A DNA stretch of 64,000 nt from Streptomyces sp. NRRL WC-3626 (GTDB lineage Bacteria; Actinomycetota; Actinomycetes; Streptomycetales; Streptomycetaceae): assembly GCF_000718785.1 (NCBI RefSeq), contig NZ_JOCA01000001.1:567415-631414 (forward strand). The letters run 5' to 3'. Each line of letters opens with the position of its first letter. Position 1 is the stretch's first letter. The notes beneath the pieces are model-generated. The model did no database searches. It was not told the DNA's origin and saw only the letters and a list, made by a program, of their open reading frames with translations. The translations under genes were made by a program, and so were the position numbers. This document shows, one piece after another, positions 33,346-42,199 of this stretch.

Positions 33346-36300
33346 ATGAGCAGATACGCGATCGTCGGGATCTCCTGCCTGTTCCCCGGCGCCCGGACTC
33401 CCGAGGAGTTCCGGCACAACCTCCGAAGCGGCACGGACAGCCGCCGCGACGGCGGCGAGGAGGTCTTCGGGCCGGCGCTCGACGAGCGTGACCTCGACCC
33501 CCGCCACCGCATCACCTCCCGTCGCGGCGGGTTCGTCACCGGCTTCGAGTTCGACCCGACCGGCTACCGCCTCGACCCCGGCCGGCTCGCCCGGCTGGAC
33601 CGGATCTTCCACTGGTCCCTGTACGCGGCCCGGGAGGCGCTGCGCGACTGCGGCGTGGACGAACGGCCCGAGACCCTGGCCCGCACGGGCCTGGTGATGG
33701 GCAACTACTCCTTCCCCACGCCCGCCTCGGCCGAGGTCAGCGTCCCGCTGGCGCAGGAGGCCGTACTGGCCGGACTGCGCCGCGCGGACGCGCCCGAGCT
33801 GGCCGGGCTGCCGCAGGGCCGCCCGCTGATCGACCGTACGGCCGTCGTCCCGGAGAACCTGCGGGTCAGCGGGTCGCCCGCCGCCGTCACCGCCGCCGCG
33901 CTGGGCCTCGGCGGGCCCCGCTACTGCCTGGACGCGGCCTGCTCCTCCGCGCTGTACGCGCTCAGTCTGGCGTGCGGCCATCTCGCCTCCGGGCAGGCGG
34001 ACCTGGTGCTCGCGGGAGGGGTCTGCGCCCCCGATCCGACGCTGATCCATCTGTCGTTCTCCGATCTGCACGCCTATCCGGAGAACGGGTTCAGCCAGCC
34101 CTTCGACCGCCGTTCCGGTGGCATCGTCACCGGTCAGGGCGCCGGCATGGTCGCGGTCAAGCGGCTGGCGGACGCGCTGCGCGACGGTGACCGCATCCAC
34201 GCGGTGGTGGACGGCATCGGGCTGTCCAACGACGGCTCCGGACGCCATCCGCTGGTCCCGCGCAAGAGTGGTCAGCTCGACGCGCTGGCGCGGGCGTACG
34301 CGGACGCGGGGGTGGACCCGGCCGGCATCGACTACCTGGAGTGCCATGCCACCGGCACGCCGATCGGGGACGCCACCGAGGCCGAGTCCGTCGCCGAGTT
34401 CTTCGGCGCGCACGGCGGGGTGCCGCTGCTCGGCTCGGTCAAGGGCAACATCGGGCATCTGCTGACGGTGGCCGGTCTGAGCAGTCTGCTCAAGGTCGTC
34501 CTGGCCATGGACGACGGTACGATCCCGCCGACGACCGGCGTGGCGGAGCCGCTGTCCTCCCCCGACGGCGGGGTCGGCGAAGGGGCCCTGGTGCGGTCCG
34601 CGCGGGCGTGGCCCGAGGGGCCGGGCCCGCGCCGGGCGGCGGTCTCGGCGTTCGGGTTCGGCGGCACCAACGCGCACGTCGTGCTCTCGGACGCCACCTC
34701 CGCCGCTCACGACGACACCGGACCCGCCGTGCCGCCCGCCCTGGACGTGGTGGGCCTGGGCGCGCACTTCGGGTCGCTCGAGACCGTGGAGGCGTTCGAA
34801 CGCGCCGTGCACCGGGGCGACGACGATCTGCGCCCGCTGCCGGAGCAGCGCTGGCGCGGCCTGGACCGTACCGACGGCGGCACCCTGGAGGAGGCCGGAC
34901 TCACCGCTCCGCAGGGGGCGTTCGTCGACGGGGTCGAGGTGGACCCCGTGGAGCTCCGGGTGCCGCCGTCCGACCTGCGGATCTACAACCCGCAGCACGC
35001 GCTGATGACCAAGGTCGCCGACGAGGCGCTGCGCGACGCCGGTTACCGGCTCGGCGCCGGGCCGGGCGACACCCCCGATCCGCGCCGGGTCGCCGTGGTC
35101 GTGGTGACGGAGATCGAGCCGTACACGCACGCCCGGCTCAGCCGTCACGGGCTCGGGGCGTTCCTGCGCCGCGAGTTCGACGAGGCGGGCCTGGAACTCA
35201 CCGAGGAGCAGCGGGCGGCACTCGCCGCGGTCTCCCGGGACGCCGTGGTGGACCCGATCGGCGCCAACGAGGTGCTCAGTTACATCGGGAACATCATGGC
35301 CGGGCGGATCTCCTCCCGGTGGAACCTGACCGGACCGTCGTTCACCCTGTCCGCCGACGGTGCCGGTACGGCCGAGGCCCTCGAGGTGGCGCGGCTGCTG
35401 CTGCTCGACCCGGACCTGGAAGCGGTGCTGGTCGGCGCCGTCGATCTGGCGGGCTCGGCGGAGAACCTGCTGACCTGGCCCGAGCTCGACGCCGGGGCGG
35501 GGCTGTCGTTCAACGACGGCGGCCGCGGGCGGCGGGTGGGCGAGGGCGCCGGCGCCCTGGTCGTCACCCGCGCGGACGCGGCCGGGAGCACCGGCCGGGT
35601 GCACGCCCGGGTCGACGGGACGGCCGTACGGTACGCGCCCGCCGACGGCGCGCTGCCCGGCGCGGACGCCGGGGAGCTGGCAGAGGCCGCTCGGGCGGCC
35701 CTGGCGCAGGCCGGTGTCGACGCCGCCGAGGTGGGCTATGTGGAGGCCCACGCGGACGGTACGCGGGACGCGGACCGCGCGGAGATCGCGGGGCTCGCGC
35801 AGGTGTACCGCGCGGGCGCCGGCGACACCGCCCTGGGCAGTGTGAAGGCGCAGCTCGGTGACACCGGGTGCGCGAGCGGGATGGCCGGGCTGCTCCGGGC
35901 GGTCCTGTGTCTGCGGTACGCGTATCTGCCCGGTACGCGCGGCTGGTCGCGGCCCGCCGACGAGCTCGCCGACGCGTTCGAGGCGTCCGCCTTCCATGTA
36001 CCGGAGACGTCGCGGCCCTGGCTGCGCGAACGTGCGGGCACTCGCCGGCACGCGTCCGTGAGCATGCTGGGCGCGGGCGGCTCACACGCCCATCTCGTGC
36101 TGTCCTCGGTGCCCGGCGCCGACCGGCCCCGGCCGGTCGCCGACTGGTACCGGGCGGGCGGTCCCGTCCTGCTGGCCGTCGGCGCGGACACACCGGACGC
36201 GCTGGTCGCGGAGGCCGGGCGGTACCGGGCTCTGCTCGACGACGGCGCCGACCCGCACGCGCTGGCGCGGGAGGCGGCCGGCCGGCTCGACGGCCGGCGG

Positions 36301-39300
36301 CTGCGCGCCGTCCTGGTCGGACACGGCCGCGAGGAGCTGGTGAGGCAGCTGGAGCTGATGGCCCGTGACGTGCCCGTGGCGCACGCCGAGGGCCGGGAGT
36401 GGGCCACTCCGTCCGGTTCCTTCTTCACGCCCCGGCCGCTCGGCCCCGAAGGCCGGGTCGCCCTGGTCTACCCGGGCGCCTTCAACAGCTATCCGGGGCT
36501 CGGCGCGGACCTCTTCCGCGCCTTCCCCGCCCTGCTGGACCGTTTCGAGGGGCAGGCCGCCGAGCCGGCCCGGATGCTGCGCGCCGCGCATCTGTACCCG
36601 CGGTCGCGTGAGGCGCTCACCCGGCGCGATCTGATGAAGCTGGAGGAACGTCTCGGCGGTGACGTGCCGTTCATGCTCGCCACCGGCACCAGCTTCGCCA
36701 TCCTGTACACCGCCCTGGTGCGGGAGGTGCTGGGCGTCACCGCGCACGGCGGGTTCGGCTACAGCCTGGGCGAGTCGAGCATGCTGTTCGCGACCGGCGG
36801 CTGGGACCCGGCGGGGCGCAGCGACTCGCTGATCAGCGACAGTCCGGTCTTCCAGGACCGGCTGTGCGGCCCGCGGCGCACCGTGCGCGAGGCGTGGGGG
36901 CTGCCCGAGGAGACCCCGGACCCGTCCGTGTGGGCCTCCCATGTGCTGCTCTCCGCCGCCGAACCGGTGCGTGAGGCGCTCACCCGCCACGACCGGGTGT
37001 TCCTGACCCATGTCAACACGCCGGGTGAGCTGGTGATCGCCGGTGATCCGGCGCAGTGCCGGGCGCTCATCGAGGAGGTGGGCTGCCGCGCGGCCCGCTC
37101 GCCGGTGAACGTGGTCATGCACTGCCCGGTCGTGGACGCCGAGTTCGACGGTCTGGCCCGGCTGAACGACTATCCGACCGGTTCCTTCGGGGACCTGGAG
37201 CTGTTCAGCGCGTACGACTACGAGCCGCTGGCCGCCGACCGGCTGGCCGATTCGCCGCGGCGCATCGCGACGACCCTGCGTTCGACGATCGACTTCCCGA
37301 GGCTGGTGCACGCGGCGTACGAGCGCGGCTACCGCTACTTCATCGAGGTGGGCCCCGGGGCCACCTGTTCGCGGTGGATCCGCGACACGCTCGGCGACGC
37401 GCCGCACATGGCCGCCTGCGTGGACCGCCGCGGGGTGTCCGCCACGACACCGCTCGCCCAGCTCGTGGCCCGCCTCGTGGGGCACGGAGTGCCGGTGGAC
37501 CTGTCGGCCCTGCTGGGCCCCGAGCCGGCCGCGCGGCCCGTGCCGGCCGGCCGCCGGCTGCCCACCACCCGGGTGGGTCTGGGTGAGCCCGTTCCCGACC
37601 GCGTCGCCCGCGAGGCGGCCGAGGTCCTGTCCGCCCTGCGTCCCGGGGTCGCCGAGCCGTCCGCGGCCCGGCCCGAACCCGCCGTCCCCGTCCTGTCCGC
37701 ACCGCCGGAGGTGCCCGCCGCCATGCCCGCCGACCCGACCCTCGAGATGTCCGAGGTCATCACCTTCGACGGGGAGCCGGCCACGGTCCTTCCCTGGACC
37801 CCGCCCGCCCCGGCGCCGGCCCCCGCCGCACCACCCGCGCCTGCGGCCCCGCCCCGCCCGGCCGCCCCTTCGGCGCCGGCGGCCGCCCGCACCGGCACAG
37901 GGCCCGCCGCGGAACTGGTGCGGGAGCTGCGCCGGGAGATCGTCGCCGCGCACGGTGTGGTGATGGAGACCCACCGGGTGCTCCAGGCGGCCACCCTGGA
38001 CCGTACGGAGGCACTGCTCGGCACACCGGCACCCGCCGTGCCGCGCGCCGCGCCCGCCCCGGTCGCACCCGCCGCCGTACCGCCGCCCGCGCTGCCCGCG
38101 CCGTCCGCGCCGTCCGCGCCGTCTCTGCCCCCGGCACCGCGCGACAGCGCCGCGGACGACGGTGTGGTGTGGGACGAGGCGCAGCTGCTGGAGTTCGCGA
38201 CCGGCTCGGTGGCCGAGGTCTTCGGCCCCGAGTTCGCCGAGATCGACACCTTCAAGGCGCGGGTGCGGCTGCCGGCGCCGCCGTACCACTTCGTCACCCG
38301 CGTCACCGAACTGGACGCGAAGCCGGGTGTGCTCGAGCCCGCGAGGATCACCACCGAGTACGACGTGCCCGAGGACGCCTGGTACGCGGTGGACGGCGGG
38401 GTCCCGCCGGCGGTGACCGTGGAGTCCGGGCAGTGCGACCTGCTGCTGGTCGCCTATCTGGGCATCGACTTCCGCAACAAGGGCGAGCGGGTCTACCGGC
38501 TGCTCGACAGCTCGCTGATCTTCCGCGGCGGGCTGCCCACCACCGGGCAGACGCTGCGCTACGAGATCTCCATCGACCGGTTCGTCCACCAGGGCGACAC
38601 CACGATCTTCTTCTTCAGCTACGACTGCTACGCCGACGGCGAGCTGATCCTCGAACTCCGGGACGCCTGCGCCGGGTTCTTCAGCAAGGCGGAGCTGGAC
38701 ACCCCGCTCGGCGTCGTCATCACCGACCAGGAACGGGCCCGCCGCGCGGCCCTCCCGAAGGGCACCTTCAAGCCCCTCGCGTACACCGGCAAGAACCAAC
38801 TCGACGCACGCGACCTGGAGTTGCTGGCCCAGGGCCGGCCCGGTGACGTGTTCGGCCCGGACCACGCGCAGGACCCCGGCATCAACCCGGCGCTGCGGCT
38901 GCCGGACGCCCGGCTGCGGATGGTGGACGAGGTCGTCATCGACCGCAAGGGCGGGCCGTGCGAACTCGGCGCGATCAGTGCCGTCAAGCGGCTGGAGCCG
39001 GACGCCTGGTACTTCACCTGCCACTTCCCCGACGACCCGGTACTGGCCGGCTCCCTGATCGCCGAGGGCGCCATCCAGATGCTGCAGATCTACCTCATGC
39101 ACCAGGGCATGCATCTGACCCTGCCGGACGCCCGCTTCCAGACGGTCACCGACCGGCGCATCGACGTCCAGGTGCGCGGCCAGGTCACCCCGAAGGACGC
39201 CGAGATCCGCTACGAGGTCGAGGTCACCGAACTGACCCTGCTGCCCCGGCCGACGGTCATCGCGGACGTCCTCATCCACCTCGGGGACAAGCCGGTGGTG

Positions 39301-40548
39301 CGGATGCAGAACCTCGGTCTGCAGATCGTGGAGAAGCCCGGTACCCCGTACCGGCCCGAGGCCGGAGGCGTCCCCGCCTTCCTCGGCCGCCGCAACCGCA
39401 GCGGCGAGGCCGCCATGATCAACGAGCTGCATCTGGCGCACTCCGCCAAGGGTCTCCTCGACATGGCGATGGGCCCGGAGTTCGAGATCTACCGCGACAG
39501 CAGGGCGCCCTACATCCCCAACGGCGACTTCCAGTTCGTCGACCGGGTCATGTCGCTCACCGGCACCCGCGGCGATCTCAGCCCCGGCTCCGAGATGGTC
39601 ACCGAGTACGACTCCCCGGACGACGCCTGGTACTACCGGCAGAACTCCTCGCCGTACATGCCGAACTGCGTCTACATGGAGAGCTCGCTGCAGGCGGCCA
39701 TCTTCCTCGGCTACTACCTGGGCGCGACCCTGCGTGAGCCGCGGGAGCAGTACGCGATCCGCAACCTGGACGGCCGGGCCACCCTGGTCAAGGACATCGA
39801 CCTGCGCGGCAAGACCGTACGGCACCGCTCGAAGCTGCTGATGACGAGCGTGGTCTCCGGCGCCGTACTGCAGAACTTCTCCTACGAACTGTCCGCCGAC
39901 GGTGAGGTGTTCTACACCGGCGAGTCCCTCTTCGGGTACTTCTCCGAGTCCGCGCTCGCCAACCAGGTGGGCCTGGACAGCGGCACGTACAAGCCGACGT
40001 GGCTCGAGGAGGAGAAGCCCGCCCCGGAGCGGGTGAGGCGGCTCGAACTGGGCCCGGACGCACCCGCGTTCCGCGACGACTCCGGCGGCGGGCTGCGTCT
40101 GCCGGGCGGGCGTTTCGACCTGGTGGACCGGGTCGACCTGGTCGCGGACGGGGGCCGGCACGGCGCGGGCTATCTGCACGGGCACCGCGGTATCCGGCCC
40201 GACGAGTGGTACTTCGACTGCCACTTCCACCGCGACCCGGTGATGCCGGGCTCGCTCGGCGTCGAGGCGGTGCTCCAGGCGCTGCGGCTGTTCGTCCTGG
40301 ACCAGGACCTCGCCCGCGGTATGACCCGGCCCCGCTTCGCCATGGCCACCGATGTGGAGATGTCCTGGAAGTACCGGGGGCAGATCCTGCGCGACGACCG
40401 CGAGCTCTTCTTCGACGTGCACGTCAAGGAGGTCCGCGAGGAGGCGGGCCGGCTGCTGCTGATCGCCGACGCGGACCTGTGGAAGCCGGGGCTGCGCATC
40501 TACGAACTGACCGACGTGGCCATCGAGGTCCGTCCGGATGCCGACTGA
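33346..40548 (+). CDS. pfaC: Fused Pfa-type subunit (KS-CLF-AT-DH-DH)
   Basis: The protein has 2400 residues. In order: ketosynthase (about 1-450) with Cys199 in DAACSS, HATGT and GNIGHLL; chain-length-factor-like ketosynthase (about 465-920) with the Cys position changed to Gly672 (LSADGAG); acyltransferase (about 1020-1390) with Ser1140 in GYSLGE; a long Ala/Pro linker to about 1600; then paired FabA-like hot-dog domains with active His1893 (FTCHFPDDPV) and His2293 (FDCHFHRDPV). In marine Pfa systems the second acyltransferase is a separate PfaB; here it sits inside the PfaC-like chain, as in part of the eukaryotic B subunit. The two dehydratases would give cis/trans double bonds during chain building. 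The ATG at 33346 has AAGGA 13 bases upstream. Confidence 0.9.
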   Translation: MSRYAIVGISCLFPGARTPEEFRHNLRSGTDSRRDGGEEVFGPALDERDLDPRHRITSRRGGFVTGFEFDPTGYRLDPGRLARLDRIFHWSLYAAREALRDCGVDERPETLARTGLVMGNYSFPTPASAEVSVPLAQEAVLAGLRRADAPELAGLPQGRPLIDRTAVVPENLRVSGSPAAVTAAALGLGGPRYCLDAACSSALYALSLACGHLASGQADLVLAGGVCAPDPTLIHLSFSDLHAYPENGFSQPFDRRSGGIVTGQGAGMVAVKRLADALRDGDRIHAVVDGIGLSNDGSGRHPLVPRKSGQLDALARAYADAGVDPAGIDYLECHATGTPIGDATEAESVAEFFGAHGGVPLLGSVKGNIGHLLTVAGLSSLLKVVLAMDDGTIPPTTGVAEPLSSPDGGVGEGALVRSARAWPEGPGPRRAAVSAFGFGGTNAHVVLSDATSAAHDDTGPAVPPALDVVGLGAHFGSLETVEAFERAVHRGDDDLRPLPEQRWRGLDRTDGGTLEEAGLTAPQGAFVDGVEVDPVELRVPPSDLRIYNPQHALMTKVADEALRDAGYRLGAGPGDTPDPRRVAVVVVTEIEPYTHARLSRHGLGAFLRREFDEAGLELTEEQRAALAAVSRDAVVDPIGANEVLSYIGNIMAGRISSRWNLTGPSFTLSADGAGTAEALEVARLLLLDPDLEAVLVGAVDLAGSAENLLTWPELDAGAGLSFNDGGRGRRVGEGAGALVVTRADAAGSTGRVHARVDGTAVRYAPADGALPGADAGELAEAARAALAQAGVDAAEVGYVEAHADGTRDADRAEIAGLAQVYRAGAGDTALGSVKAQLGDTGCASGMAGLLRAVLCLRYAYLPGTRGWSRPADELADAFEASAFHVPETSRPWLRERAGTRRHASVSMLGAGGSHAHLVLSSVPGADRPRPVADWYRAGGPVLLAVGADTPDALVAEAGRYRALLDDGADPHALAREAAGRLDGRRLRAVLVGHGREELVRQLELMARDVPVAHAEGREWATPSGSFFTPRPLGPEGRVALVYPGAFNSYPGLGADLFRAFPALLDRFEGQAAEPARMLRAAHLYPRSREALTRRDLMKLEERLGGDVPFMLATGTSFAILYTALVREVLGVTAHGGFGYSLGESSMLFATGGWDPAGRSDSLISDSPVFQDRLCGPRRTVREAWGLPEETPDPSVWASHVLLSAAEPVREALTRHDRVFLTHVNTPGELVIAGDPAQCRALIEEVGCRAARSPVNVVMHCPVVDAEFDGLARLNDYPTGSFGDLELFSAYDYEPLAADRLADSPRRIATTLRSTIDFPRLVHAAYERGYRYFIEVGPGATCSRWIRDTLGDAPHMAACVDRRGVSATTPLAQLVARLVGHGVPVDLSALLGPEPAARPVPAGRRLPTTRVGLGEPVPDRVAREAAEVLSALRPGVAEPSAARPEPAVPVLSAPPEVPAAMPADPTLEMSEVITFDGEPATVLPWTPPAPAPAPAAPPAPAAPPRPAAPSAPAAARTGTGPAAELVRELRREIVAAHGVVMETHRVLQAATLDRTEALLGTPAPAVPRAAPAPVAPAAVPPPALPAPSAPSAPSLPPAPRDSAADDGVVWDEAQLLEFATGSVAEVFGPEFAEIDTFKARVRLPAPPYHFVTRVTELDAKPGVLEPARITTEYDVPEDAWYAVDGGVPPAVTVESGQCDLLLVAYLGIDFRNKGERVYRLLDSSLIFRGGLPTTGQTLRYEISIDRFVHQGDTTIFFFSYDCYADGELILELRDACAGFFSKAELDTPLGVVITDQERARRAALPKGTFKPLAYTGKNQLDARDLELLAQGRPGDVFGPDHAQDPGINPALRLPDARLRMVDEVVIDRKGGPCELGAISAVKRLEPDAWYFTCHFPDDPVLAGSLIAEGAIQMLQIYLMHQGMHLTLPDARFQTVTDRRIDVQVRGQVTPKDAEIRYEVEVTELTLLPRPTVIADVLIHLGDKPVVRMQNLGLQIVEKPGTPYRPEAGGVPAFLGRRNRSGEAAMINELHLAHSAKGLLDMAMGPEFEIYRDSRAPYIPNGDFQFVDRVMSLTGTRGDLSPGSEMVTEYDSPDDAWYYRQNSSPYMPNCVYMESSLQAAIFLGYYLGATLREPREQYAIRNLDGRATLVKDIDLRGKTVRHRSKLLMTSVVSGAVLQNFSYELSADGEVFYTGESLFGYFSESALANQVGLDSGTYKPTWLEEEKPAPERVRRLELGPDAPAFRDDSGGGLRLPGGRFDLVDRVDLVADGGRHGAGYLHGHRGIRPDEWYFDCHFHRDPVMPGSLGVEAVLQALRLFVLDQDLARGMTRPRFAMATDVEMSWKYRGQILRDDRELFFDVHVKEVREEAGRLLLIADADLWKPGLRIYELTDVAIEVRPDAD

Positions 40549-40579
40549 CCGCAGGCACGGCCGAGGAGTTGTGTTGTCC

Positions 40580-42199
40580 ATGAGCACCACGTCCGAGACG
40601 CTCCGCTGGTACGGGGGCGGATATCCGAGTACGGAACCGGCCGGGATCCAGCAGGTCCTGGCCCAGGTGGAGCAGCCCTGCTTCATCGTGTCCACGCCGC
40701 AGGGCGTCGGCGCCGCCGCCGGCGGCACGGCGGCCGCGGGCGGGGACGGGCCGGCCGTGCTGGCCGCCGCCCCCGCGCTGCCGCCGCATCGGCTGGGTTC
40801 GGCCGCGTTCCGCGCCGCGCACGGAGTGCGGCAGTCGTACATGGCCGGCGCGATGGCGGGCGGTATCGCCTCCGCCGATCTGGTGATCGCGCTGGCCCGG
40901 CAGGGTTTCCTCGCCTCGTTCGGCGCGGCCGGTCTGCTGCCGAGGACCATCGAGGAGGCCCTGGCCCGCTTCGCCGCCGAGATCCCCGGACTGCCGTACG
41001 CCGTCAACCTCATCCACAGCCCCAGCGAGGAGCGGCTGGAGCGGGAGGCCGTCGAGCTGTTCCTGAAGCACAAAGTGCGCTGTGTCGAGGCGTCGGCCTT
41101 CCTGGGGCTGACCCCGCATCTGGTGCGCTACCGGCTGGCGGGGCTGCGCCGGGAGCCGTCCGGCCGGATCGTCGCCGAACACCGGGTCATCGCCAAGGTG
41201 TCCCGGTCCGAGACCGCCGAGCGGTTCATGCGTCCGGCGCCCACCGCGATGGTCGACGCCCTGCTGCGGGACGGATCGATCACCGCCGAGCAGGCACAGC
41301 TCGCCCACCATCTGCCGCTCGCCGACGACATCACCGTGGAGGCGGACTCCGGCGGGCACACCGACCGCCGCCCGCTGCCGGCGCTGTTCCCGGTGATCCT
41401 GCGGCTGCGCGACCAGATCCAGCACGAGCACCGCTACGCCGTCCCGGTCCGGGTCGGCGCGGCCGGCGGCCTCGGCACCCCGGCCGCCGTCGCCGCCGCC
41501 TTCACCATGGGCGCCGCCTATGTGGTGACCGGGTCCGTCAACCAGTCGTGCCTGGAGTCCGGCACCTCCGCGATCACCCGCGAGCTGCTGGCGCAGGCGG
41601 AGGTCACGGACTGTGTGATGGCACCGGCGGCCGACATGTTCGAGATGGGCGTCGAGCTGCAGGTACTGCGCCGCGGCTCGATGTTCCCGATGCGCGCCGC
41701 CCAGCTCTACCAGCTCTACCAGGCGTACGACGGCATCGACGCGCTGCCGCGGGCGCAGCGCGAGCGGCTGGAGTCACAGGTGTTCCGGCGTCCGCTGGAC
41801 GACGTGTGGGAGGAGTGCGTCGCGTACTTCAGCCGGCGCGACCCCGACCAGCTGCGCCGGGCGGCCGACAGCCCCAAGCGGCGGATGGCCCTGGTGTTCC
41901 GCTGGTATCTGGGCATGGCGTCGCGCTGGGCGGTGACCGGGCAGCGGGACCGGGCCGCCGACTACCAGATCTGGTGCGGTCCCGCGATGGGCAGCTTCAA
42001 CGCCTGGGTGTCCGGCAGTTATCTGAACACCCCGGAGAACCGGACGGTCGCCGACGTCGCCCACCATCTGATGCGGGGCGCCGCCTTCCACACCCGGACC
42101 GCCCAGCTCGCCACCGCCGGTGTCACCCTGCCGACGTCGGTGGCGGACTACCGCCCCGTGCCGCTGGAGCCGGCCGCGCTCACGGAGGCCGCCCGATGA
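40580..42199 (+). CDS. pfaD: PfaD-like FMN enoyl reductase
   Basis: This 539-residue enzyme is of the PfaD family, related to nitronate monooxygenases, and would reduce enoyl intermediates of the Pfa-type synthase with FMN. Typical stretches are GAMAGGIASADLVIAL, GFLASFGAAGLLP, YAVNLIHSPSEERLE, RVGAAGGLGTPAAVAAAF, GAAYVVTGSVNQ and the end GPAMGSFNAWV. The ATG at 40580 follows GAGGAG by 11 bases; a TTG at 40574 is closer. It comes directly after the fused subunit and overlaps the first acyl-CoA dehydrogenase gene (ATGA). Confidence 0.9.
   Translation: MSTTSETLRWYGGGYPSTEPAGIQQVLAQVEQPCFIVSTPQGVGAAAGGTAAAGGDGPAVLAAAPALPPHRLGSAAFRAAHGVRQSYMAGAMAGGIASADLVIALARQGFLASFGAAGLLPRTIEEALARFAAEIPGLPYAVNLIHSPSEERLEREAVELFLKHKVRCVEASAFLGLTPHLVRYRLAGLRREPSGRIVAEHRVIAKVSRSETAERFMRPAPTAMVDALLRDGSITAEQAQLAHHLPLADDITVEADSGGHTDRRPLPALFPVILRLRDQIQHEHRYAVPVRVGAAGGLGTPAAVAAAFTMGAAYVVTGSVNQSCLESGTSAITRELLAQAEVTDCVMAPAADMFEMGVELQVLRRGSMFPMRAAQLYQLYQAYDGIDALPRAQRERLESQVFRRPLDDVWEECVAYFSRRDPDQLRRAADSPKRRMALVFRWYLGMASRWAVTGQRDRAADYQIWCGPAMGSFNAWVSGSYLNTPENRTVADVAHHLMRGAAFHTRTAQLATAGVTLPTSVADYRPVPLEPAALTEAAR

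Noticed and set aside
27110..40548. An enediyne polyketide synthase
   Set aside because: Enediyne synthases have a single KS-AT-ACP-KR-DH-transferase chain with companion E-genes; here KS-CLF, paired FabA-like dehydratases and PfaD mark a Pfa system.
36082..41073. A 1663-codon open frame on the minus strand opposite the Pfa genes
   Set aside because: It runs antisense through well-marked KS, AT and DH domains, is rich in Arg, Gly, Asp, Val and has no recognisable domain; such frames are common in high-GC DNA.
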